From Aquabacter sp. L1I39 (GTDB lineage Bacteria > Pseudomonadota > Alphaproteobacteria > Rhizobiales > Xanthobacteraceae), in NCBI RefSeq assembly GCF_017742835.1, contig NZ_CP072392.1, positions 2,974,387-3,038,386 of the forward strand: 64,000 nucleotides of DNA, read 5' to 3'. The notes beneath the pieces are model-generated. The model was given only the letters and a program-made list of their open reading frames with translations. It was not told the origin of the DNA and ran no database searches. The position numbers and the translations under genes were made by a program. This document shows, piece by piece, positions 17,560-24,405 of this stretch (its first letter is position 1; each line of letters opens with the position of its first letter).

Positions 17560-18270
17560 ATGTCTGCCGCCCAGGAGCCGATCGAGCTTTATTACTGGCC
17601 GACCCCGAACGGATGGAAAATCTCCATCATGCTCGAGGAGTGCGGGCTTCCCTATGAGGTGAAGCTCATCAATATCGGCAAGGGCGACCAGTTCAAGCCG
17701 GACTTCCTGGCCATCTCCCCCAACAACAAGATGCCCGCCATCGTCGACCCGCAAGGCCCGGACGGCGCGCCCATCTCGGTGTTCGAATCGGGGGCGATCC
17801 TCCAGTATCTCGGCCGCAAGACCGGGCTGTTCTATCCCAACGACGAGCGCGGCCGTGTCGAGGTCGACCAGTGGCTGTTCTGGCAGATGGGCGGCCTTGG
17901 CCCCATGGCCGGGCAGGCGCACCACTTCCGCATCTACGCCCCGGAAAAAATCCCCTACGCGATCGACCGCTACACCAACGAGGTGCATCGGCTCTATGGG
18001 GTGATGAATACCCGCCTTCAGGACCGTGAATTCCTCGCCGGCGATTATTCCATCGCCGACATGGCCTGCGTGGGATGGGCCAAGCTCTGGGAGCGGCAGG
18101 GCCAGAAAATCGAGGAATTCCCGCATCTCAAGCGTTGGCTGGAGACGATGCTGGGCCGCCCGGCCGTGCAGCGCGGCCTCGCCGTGAATGCGGAGGAGCG
18201 CCAGAAGGTGGACCTCGCCAAGGACAAGGACGCCCAGCGCGTCCTGTTCGGCCAGCGCGCCCGCCCGTGA
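17560..18270 (+). CDS. Glutathione S-transferase family protein (YghU/YfcG-like)
   Basis: A 236-residue GST. The N-terminal thioredoxin fold starts IELYYWPTPNGWKISIMLEE; the T-P-N triplet is the glutathione-contacting motif of the nu-class YfcG/YghU enzymes, which act as disulfide-bond reductases. The cis-Pro region NKMPAIVD, the FESGAILQYLG motif and the all-alpha C-terminal domain are present. The ATG at 17560 is preferred to 17554 because GAAGAGGAG ends 7 bases upstream. It stands alone, about 100 bp ahead of the TPR gene. Confidence 0.88.
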   Translation: MSAAQEPIELYYWPTPNGWKISIMLEECGLPYEVKLINIGKGDQFKPDFLAISPNNKMPAIVDPQGPDGAPISVFESGAILQYLGRKTGLFYPNDERGRVEVDQWLFWQMGGLGPMAGQAHHFRIYAPEKIPYAIDRYTNEVHRLYGVMNTRLQDREFLAGDYSIADMACVGWAKLWERQGQKIEEFPHLKRWLETMLGRPAVQRGLAVNAEERQKVDLAKDKDAQRVLFGQRARP

Positions 18271-18371
18271 TGTCTGGGCGGATGTCCGCCCGCGCCTTGA
18301 TCCGGCCGCGCCGGCGCCCTCAAGAAGGAGGGGCCGCTGCGGCTTGAGACTTTTCCGGAGAGTGTGTCCCG

Positions 18372-20381
18372 ATGCAGCCCGACCCGCGTCTCGTCCTGGC
18401 CCAGGCGGCCTCCCTTCACCGTTCCGGGCAGGTGGACGCGGCCATTGAAGGCTTTCGGCAGGCCGCGCGCCTTCAGCCCTCCTGGCCCGATCCGCACCGG
18501 ATGCTGGCCATGGCCCTGCTGCAGAGCGGGCGGGCGAAGGAAGCGGTGCAGAGTGCACGCACTGTCAGCACACTCATGCCCAACGATCCCCATGCCCATC
18601 TGTTGCTGGGCGTGGGATTGATGACGGCCGGGCAGGCAGACAAGGCCATTTCCGCCTTCGAACGTGCCATCCGCATCGCGCCACGCCTCGGCGAGGCGCA
18701 GTTTCAGGCAGGCAACGCACTGGCGGCCACCGGTCGATTCAAGGAGGCGGTGGCCCGCTACGACAAGGCATTGGAGATCGATCCGCTTGGCGTGGAGGCA
18801 CTGGTCAACCGCGCGGTGGCTCTGGCGCGGCTGAAGCGGCGCGACGAGGCGCTGGGCGATCTCGACAAGCTGATCGGCCTCCAGCCCTGGGCCGCCATGC
18901 ACCATGTGAACAAGGCCGCCCTGCTGCTGGAAGGGGGCGAGGCCGGGATCGCCGACGCCATTGCCGCCGTGCAGAAAGCCATCGAGATCGCGCCCAAGGA
19001 TCCGGATGCCTGGTCTTTGCTGGGCCAGGCGCGGCTTGCCGCAGGCGACATTGACGGCGCCCGCGCGGCACATGAGCAGGCCGTGGCCGCCGCCCCCGAG
19101 CGGGCGGACCTGCGCGTGCCGCTGGTCCAGGTCTTGCGCTACCAGGAGGTCTTCGCCGAAGCCAGGGGCCATGCCGACGCCGCGATCAAGCTGGCGCCGC
19201 GATTCGTGGGCGCCCTTTACGAGCGGGCGGAGGTTCTGCGCGCCCTGGATCAGCCGGCGGAGGCGCTCGCCGACATTGACGCGCTCCTTGCCCTTGAACC
19301 GCGCCACGCCCGCGCGCTGGTCGCCCGTGCGATCATCCTCCAGGACATGAACCGGGCCGAGGAAGGCCGCGCCGCGCTCGACAAGGCCGCCCGCCTCGCA
19401 CCGGAAGAGGCAGACGTGCGCCTGCAACTGGGGCAGGACGACCTCGCCCGTGGCCGCTGGGAGAAGGGCTGGATCGGCTACGAGGCCCGCGGCTCCATCC
19501 TCCCGCCCACCTATGCGCCGCTGCCCTTCACGCGCTGGGACGGCAAGGAGACGCCGGAGCGCCTGGTGGTGCTCGTGGAGCAGGGCTATGGCGACGCCAT
19601 CCAGTTCGCTCGCCTCATTCCCCTGCTCGCGGACCGGGGCGTCACTGTACGTTTCCTCACCCGCGCGCCGCTGGTGCCCCTGTTCCGCACGCTCGATCCT
19701 CGCATCGAGGTGAGCGCGGATCTGGATGATCTCGACCTTGGCGCCCCTGGCCTGCGCTGGGTGCCGCTCGGTAGCCTGCCGCGCCTGCTGGCCCGCGATC
19801 CCGCCACTTGGCCGGCCGCGCCCTATCTGACCGCTGACCCTGAGCGCATCGGCCAATGGCGGCACGTTCGGGAGGAGGGGGACTTCCTGGTGGGAATCAC
19901 CTGGCAAGGCTCCACGCGCCGGGTGCTCGACATCGGCCGCTCGGCCCCCTTGGCCAAGTTCGCGCCTTTGGCGCAGATCGACGGTGTCCGGCTGGTGACC
20001 ATTCAGCGCGGCGCCGGCTCTGAGCAGCTCGACCAGGTGGAGTTCCGGGGCAAGGTTCTCAAGCTGGACGAGGATTTCGACGCCGACGGCGCCTTCCTCG
20101 ACACGGCGGCCCTGCTTCAGAATCTCGACCTGGTGGTGACGACCGACACGTCTATGGCCCATCTGGCCGGCGCGCTTGCCGTTCCCACACTGGTGGCGCT
20201 CCGGGCTGTGCCCGACTGGCGCTGGGGGAGGGCGGGAGCCCAGAGCATCTTCTACCCCTCTCTTGAACTGGTGCGTCAGAGGACGCCGGGCGATTGGGAC
20301 GATGTCTTCGCCCGTATCGCGGACCTGGTCCGCGCCCGCATCGCCGCCCGCGGCACCAAACTGGAGGGAGGCGCCGCATGA
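18372..20381 (+). CDS. TPR protein with C-terminal glycosyltransferase-9-like domain
   Basis: A 669-residue protein. Residues ~1-360 are about ten tetratricopeptide repeats (for example ARYDKALEIDPLGVEALVNR). Residues ~380-660 form a GT-B fold region related to heptosyltransferases (VEQGYGDAIQFARLIPLLAD, and TTDTSMAHLAGALAVPTLVAL, the nucleotide-sugar-binding C-terminal motif). Similar proteins occur with surface or flagellar glycosylation genes (family knowledge), but none are adjacent. The stop codon overlaps the following gene by 4 bp, so the two products probably work together. Confidence 0.8.
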   Translation: MQPDPRLVLAQAASLHRSGQVDAAIEGFRQAARLQPSWPDPHRMLAMALLQSGRAKEAVQSARTVSTLMPNDPHAHLLLGVGLMTAGQADKAISAFERAIRIAPRLGEAQFQAGNALAATGRFKEAVARYDKALEIDPLGVEALVNRAVALARLKRRDEALGDLDKLIGLQPWAAMHHVNKAALLLEGGEAGIADAIAAVQKAIEIAPKDPDAWSLLGQARLAAGDIDGARAAHEQAVAAAPERADLRVPLVQVLRYQEVFAEARGHADAAIKLAPRFVGALYERAEVLRALDQPAEALADIDALLALEPRHARALVARAIILQDMNRAEEGRAALDKAARLAPEEADVRLQLGQDDLARGRWEKGWIGYEARGSILPPTYAPLPFTRWDGKETPERLVVLVEQGYGDAIQFARLIPLLADRGVTVRFLTRAPLVPLFRTLDPRIEVSADLDDLDLGAPGLRWVPLGSLPRLLARDPATWPAAPYLTADPERIGQWRHVREEGDFLVGITWQGSTRRVLDIGRSAPLAKFAPLAQIDGVRLVTIQRGAGSEQLDQVEFRGKVLKLDEDFDADGAFLDTAALLQNLDLVVTTDTSMAHLAGALAVPTLVALRAVPDWRWGRAGAQSIFYPSLELVRQRTPGDWDDVFARIADLVRARIAARGTKLEGGAA

Positions 20382-20791
20382 GCGCTTTGCCGGGCGCGTC
20401 CCCCGCGACGCTGGAAATCCGAGCACCCATTTCGGCCGGTGAGCTGATCGACAAGATCACCATCCTGCAGATCAAGGCGGAACGCATTTCCGAAGGCTCG
20501 AAGCTTGCCAATGTGGAGCGCGAGCTTGCCGAACTGAACGCCCTGCGCATCCACCACCGCCTGGACGGCCTTGATGTCCTCACCGCCGATCTGCGGACCG
20601 TGAACGAGACGCTGTGGGAGGTGGAGGACGAGCTTCGCCTCCTGGAAGTGGAGCAGCGCTTCGACGACCGCTTCATTGCGCTGGCGCGTGCCGTCTACCA
20701 GACCAATGACCGGCGGGCGGCGCTGAAAAAGGAGATCAACCTGCTGGTCGGTTCGGCCATCGTCGAGGAAAAATCCTACGCCGGCACCTGA
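20378..20791 (+). CDS. DUF6165-type protein
   Basis: A 137-residue, mostly helical protein (ISAGELIDKITILQIKAERI, and RRAALKKEINLLVGS at the C-terminus) with heptad character and no membrane segment. I recognise it as the small DUF6165 type commonly found beside TPR/glycosyltransferase proteins; no biochemical role is known. It starts with an ATG overlapping the upstream stop by 4 bp (ATGA). It may be a scaffold or regulator of the TPR/GT protein (inference). Confidence 0.72.
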   Translation: MSALPGASPATLEIRAPISAGELIDKITILQIKAERISEGSKLANVERELAELNALRIHHRLDGLDVLTADLRTVNETLWEVEDELRLLEVEQRFDDRFIALARAVYQTNDRRAALKKEINLLVGSAIVEEKSYAGT

Positions 20792-20856
20792 TTTCCGGGG
20801 GAATGCGCTCCCCCCTCCTTGCCAATCGCGCCCGCCTTCGGCATAGGAGGCGCTAA

Positions 20857-20948
20857 GGAGACGTGGCCGAGAGGCTGAAGGCACTCGTTTGCTAAATGAG
20901 CAGACCCCTAAAAGGGTCTCGAGGGTTCGAATCCCTCCGTCTCCGCCA
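20857..20948 (+). tRNA. tRNA-Ser (anticodon GCU)
   Basis: A 92-nt class II tRNA including an encoded CCA. The acceptor GGAGACG (20857-20863) pairs with CGTCTCC (20938-20944). The anticodon arm has loop TTGCTAA, with GCT at 20891-20893 reading AGC/AGU. There is a long variable arm (GACCCCTAAAAGGGTCTC) and a canonical T-loop GGTTCGAATCC. It is followed immediately by a gene-poor region with IS fragments. Confidence 0.97.
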
Positions 20949-21256
20949 TTTGCCCTTTCTAAATTATTGATTTCTTTATAGACAAATGAGCGACCCGGTC
21001 ACCCAGCCCCGTCGCTAGCCCACCGCGTGCGTCTGGTTGGCCCTGTACATGGGCGAACAGGGGCGAAACGCGAAAGGGCCACCCGTGGGCAACCCCTTCA
21101 TCCTCTTTCCATGCTCGCGACATTCTCACATTAGGCGCGGGCAGTCGTCGTCATCCGGCTGGGGATTGGCTATGGGCTTGATGGAAGTGCCCTGGAGCTG
21201 CTTGACCAGCAGGGTGTGGGTTCTGGGCGTCACCCTGGACCATTCAGCATGCCCAG

Positions 21257-21343
21257 GTGGCGGGCGAGGCGCGTCGGACCGTCGCCTTCAGCCCATGGCT
21301 CTATCGCCAGAGGAGCCAGATCGAGCGCTTCTTCAAACCGCAT
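21257..21343 (+). pseudogene. IS5-like transposase C-terminal fragment
   Basis: A short frame containing SPWLYRQRSQIERFFK, the Y-R-x-R-x2-(I/V)-E-R-x-F motif around the last catalytic Glu of IS5-type DDE transposases. The usual continuation (K-L-K-x-F-R-R-I-A-T-R) is missing and the frame goes straight into unrelated sequence. It is therefore a remnant, not a functional transposase. Confidence 0.6.
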
Positions 21344-21419
21344 CAAGCAGATGCGAGTGATCCTCCCTCGGTTTTGTGGACCCCCATGTTAGCTTTTGCG
21401 AGCTTCACAGGAGTGTTCG

Positions 21420-21695
21420 ATGGGCCCACGGCGTCGGGTTTTTCCAGAGGCATTCAAGCGGGAGGCCGTTGACCGGGTGACCTCCAGCGGCCTTTCCACC
21501 GTTCAGGTGGCACAGGAGCTGGGGCTGTACGAGACGGTGCTGCGGCGGTGGGTGAGAGATTTCGCACCCCAGGCGAGGGGGCCGGCGCGGCGCCCGATCC
21601 CGCAGGCGGCGGTCCCGTCGCCGGCCGACCTTGCTGCGGAGAACGCCCGGCTCAGGCGGGAGAACGAGCGGTTGCGGATGGAGCGCGACATCTAA
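21420..21695 (+). pseudogene. IS3-family transposase OrfA, stranded without OrfB
   Basis: A 91-residue frame with the HTH_Tnp_1 domain (RVFPEAFKREAVDRV, then STVQVAQELGLYETVLRRW) and the leucine-zipper-like tail ENARLRRENERLRMERDI. In intact elements the reading continues D-I-L-K-K-A across an A-rich frameshift window. Here GACATC is followed directly by TAAAAAAAG, so a stop appears where the L-K-K codons should be, as if one base had been lost. No OrfB integrase sequence follows. The left end may be near 21376 (TGTGGACCCCCATG). Confidence 0.75.
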
Positions 21696-22176
21696 AAAAA
21701 GCCGCGGTGGGTTCAACCGGTCAGGGCAACATGATGGATTTCATGACGCCGATGGCGAGGTGGAGGGATGCGGGAGCGGCCGGCGCGCGGCGGCGCGCCA
21801 GGGATAAATGGGTTAGACGTCGGAGCCGGGCTCCGTCCGCTCCCGCGCGGGGATTTCTGGCCTCGGCCCCGCGCCGCGTGGGCGACAGGTTCTCCCATCA
21901 GCACCGGCCGAACCACTGCCGGATCGGTGCGCCTGGGCCTTCAGCCTCCTCTGCTAACGGGCGCGAGGTGCGTTAAGCCCCGTCCCGTCGGACACCCGCC
22001 CCCGGCACCACCCGTCAGGCCGCTCCGGACGCGCCCCTCCTTGGTGCCAGGTGAGACAACCATAACAGAGGTGTCTGGAAATAGGAATATGGTCTAGGAT
22101 AATTTTCTCTAATAGGCAGGAGCCTTGACCCTTCCCGGCCCCCGTGCGACCGGAGAGGATCGTCGCAGGAGCCGCC

Positions 22177-22944
22177 ATGTCCCCCGCCAGCCTCGTCTCC
22201 ATCCATCGCTATCCGGTAAAGGGCTTTTCCGCCGAGACCCTGGCGGATGTTGAACTGGAGGCCGGCCGCTTCTTTCCCGGCGACCGTCTCTATGCGGTGG
22301 AGAACGGGCCGAGCGGGTTTGATCCGGACGCCCCCGCCTACAAGGACAAGACCTCGTTCCTGGTGCTGATGCGCAATGCTCGCATCGCCGCCTTGAAGAC
22401 GCATCTCGATCCGGACAGTCACGTCTTCAGCCTGAACGGCCCGGACGGCGTCGTGACGGGCGATCTGCGCACGGCCGAGGGGCGCGCCACTGTGGAGACC
22501 TTCCTCACCGCCTTCATGGGCGAGGCGGCGCGCGGACCCCTGAAGGTGCTGACCGCGCCCGAGGGGCATCGCTTCACCGATAGCCTGCGGTCCGGCTTCG
22601 TCTCGCTGGTCAATCTGGCCAGCGTGCGGGATTTGGAGGCGCGCATGGGCGCGCCGGTTGATCCCATCCGCTTCCGCATGAACCTGCATTTGGACGGCTG
22701 GGCGCCCGGCGCGGAGCTGGATCTGGTGGGGCGGACGCTGGCCATCGGCCCCGTGCGGCTGAAAGTGTTGAAGCGCACCGAGCGCTGCGCCGCCACCTCG
22801 GTCAATCCCGATACCGCCGAGCGCGACCTCAATGTGGTGAAGGGCCTCCACACGGCCTATGGCCACACCGATTGCGGCGTTTATGCCAAGGTGCTCACGG
22901 GCGGGCGCATCGCGCCGGGGGATGCCGTCACGCTGGAGGCGTGA
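22177..22944 (+). CDS. MOSC domain-containing protein
   Basis: A 255-residue protein with an N-terminal MOSC_N beta-barrel (LVSIHRYPVKGFSAETLADV) and a C-terminal MOSC domain (FRMNLHLDGWAPGAELDLVG). The MOSC domain carries a conserved Cys in KRTERCAATSVNPDTAERD. Such proteins bind molybdenum cofactor and act in N-hydroxylated base reduction or sulfur transfer, like YcbX and mARC (family knowledge). No redox partner gene is adjacent. Its presence fits the Moco-using character of the window but it is 5 kb from the cox genes. Confidence 0.88.
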   Translation: MSPASLVSIHRYPVKGFSAETLADVELEAGRFFPGDRLYAVENGPSGFDPDAPAYKDKTSFLVLMRNARIAALKTHLDPDSHVFSLNGPDGVVTGDLRTAEGRATVETFLTAFMGEAARGPLKVLTAPEGHRFTDSLRSGFVSLVNLASVRDLEARMGAPVDPIRFRMNLHLDGWAPGAELDLVGRTLAIGPVRLKVLKRTERCAATSVNPDTAERDLNVVKGLHTAYGHTDCGVYAKVLTGGRIAPGDAVTLEA

Positions 22945-22947
22945 GGG

Positions 22948-23916
22948 CTATACAGTGGCGGCGATGAAGCGCACCAGGGCCGGCAGCAGGCCGGGATGGA
23001 GAGGCGCCGAGGCGTCGCGATAAAGGGCAAAGTTGCCCGCGCGCTCGGGTGGCGCCGCCTTGAACATGTGGTTGGCCTCGGCGAGCGTCACCACGTCCGC
23101 ATCGGGCCGGCTGCGGCGCAAGGCGGACAGATCCGCCGGCCCCACCTGGAGGTCGCGCAGACCCTGCACGAGAAGGGTGGGGGCTCGCACGCGGACAATT
23201 TCCGCCGCCGGGTCCATGGCGCATTCGGAGGCGAGGAAGCCCTGCACGGACGGGCGAAACGCCATGTTGAGGGCGGGCGGCACATTGTCCACGCGCCCGC
23301 CCGCCGCCACCGTGCGCAGGATGGCGAGCGCCCGCGCCAGCACCGCGTCCGGCAGGTTCATGGCCTCGAACTGTTCCTGGAGCACGGCATCGAGCCGCCG
23401 GCCCGGCCCCGCCAGCAGGACGAGCCCGTCCACCGGCACGCGGCCCGCCGCGCGGATGGCGACGCTCGATCCCTCGCTGTGGCCCATGACGAGGAGCCCG
23501 TCCACGTCGGGGCGGGCGGCCAGCGCCGTGAGGGCAAAGGCCGCGTCATCCACATATTGGTCGAAGCGCAGGTCTTCTTCCCGCTGCACCAGCGCCCGGC
23601 TTTCCCCGACGCCCCGCTTGTCATAGCGCAGTACCCGGTAGCCGGCGCCCGCCAGGCCCTGGGCGATCTGGCGATAGAGGTTGGTGGCAAGGCCGGGGCC
23701 GTTGCCGTTGCGGTCCGTGGGGCCGGACCCGGCGATCAACAGAACGGCCGGGGACGTGCGCGGCCCATTATGGGCGTAGGACAAGGTGCCTGACAGGCCG
23801 CCGGCTCGCCAGGGTTCTTCCACCACCGCGAAGGCGGGCGCGGCATCAAGCCGGCGGGAGGCGGTAAGCAGCAGCCCGCCCGCGGCTGCGGCGAGGAGGG
23901 CGCGGCGGTGGAGCAT
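22948..23916 (-). CDS. Alpha/beta hydrolase, probably exported
   Basis: A 322-residue hydrolase with a signal-like N-terminus MLHRRALLAAAAGGLLLTAS; the twin Arg suggests Tat export. The fold is supported by PAVLLIAGSGPTDRNGNGPG, RVLRYDKRGVGESRAL and the nucleophile elbow GHSEG near residue 145. The His is probably in LAEANHMFK near residue 285, and the Asp in GLRDLQVGP. The substrate is unknown; the closest type is the COG1073/S9-like esterase group. Three bases separate its stop from that of the MOSC gene, which is convergent. Confidence 0.85.
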   Translation of the reverse strand: MLHRRALLAAAAGGLLLTASRRLDAAPAFAVVEEPWRAGGLSGTLSYAHNGPRTSPAVLLIAGSGPTDRNGNGPGLATNLYRQIAQGLAGAGYRVLRYDKRGVGESRALVQREEDLRFDQYVDDAAFALTALAARPDVDGLLVMGHSEGSSVAIRAAGRVPVDGLVLLAGPGRRLDAVLQEQFEAMNLPDAVLARALAILRTVAAGGRVDNVPPALNMAFRPSVQGFLASECAMDPAAEIVRVRAPTLLVQGLRDLQVGPADLSALRRSRPDADVVTLAEANHMFKAAPPERAGNFALYRDASAPLHPGLLPALVRFIAATV

Positions 23917-23923
23917 CAGAGGG

Positions 23924-24136
23924 TCAGCCGTTCAGCTCGCTCTCGTCCAGGCGGCGCGCCTCGTCCGCCAGCATGATCGGGATGCCGTCGCGGATGGGAA
24001 AGGCGAGCTTGGCGGCGCGGGACACCAATTCCTGGCGTGCCCGGTCATAGGTCAGCGGCGTCTTGGTGAGCGGGCAGACCAGGATTTCCAACAGCTTGGG
24101 ATCGACCTCGTGGCCGGGCCGCGGCGACTGCGTCAT
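23924..24136 (-). CDS. Trm112-family small protein
   Basis: A 70-residue Trm112/YcaR-type protein ([34 protein letters not shown]). Typical members carry two CxxC zinc sites; here only one Cys remains (VCPLTK), as in many alphaproteobacterial homologues, so zinc binding is probably lost. Eukaryotic Trm112 activates methyltransferases; the bacterial role is not established. The ATG at 24136 is chosen because GGAG lies 6 bases upstream. It lies just upstream of, and probably co-transcribed with, the exported hydrolase. Confidence 0.85.
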   Translation of the reverse strand: MTQSPRPGHEVDPKLLEILVCPLTKTPLTYDRARQELVSRAAKLAFPIRDGIPIMLADEARRLDESELNG

Positions 24137-24405
24137 CGACAACTCCATGCGAGCGACGGCATTTCGCCATCGCACAGCTTGTTCGCCCCAGCACTTGCGG
24201 CCGGTTGCTTCAGATGTCTCAATCTAGAACCCGCTTGGGGCGAAAGAAAGCCGTCAGACAAGGGGTTGGCGGAAGCGTTGCCGGTCGCTTGAGCCGGATC
24301 AAGGCAAGGTGGCCGTGATCCATTACCTTGGGGAAGGCTGTAAGCCATTGGACTTCTGTCTCCTGTTGCAGAACGGTCACGTCCTTCACCAAAAGAGGAA
24401 GCGCC

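Larger units (their letters stand above)
20949..22176. other. Gene-poor scar with decayed insertion sequences
   Basis: A 1.2-kb stretch downstream of tRNA-Ser with no intact gene. It begins with an AT-rich segment (20960-20995) unlike the surrounding GC-rich DNA. It contains an IS5-like transposase fragment (21257-21343) and an IS3-family orfA (21420-21695) without orfB. The remainder (21000-21250 and 21720-22176) has no recognisable protein or structure. I found no second copy of the tRNA 3' end to define an attachment site. Confidence 0.7.

Noticed and set aside
18045..20426. A 793-codon open frame antisense to the TPR gene
   Set aside because: Composition typical of third-codon GC shadows; no start site or motif.
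20949..22176. Attachment-site duplication of the tRNA-Ser 3' end
   Set aside because: I searched by eye for GGTTCGAATCCCTCCGTCTC downstream and found no second copy.
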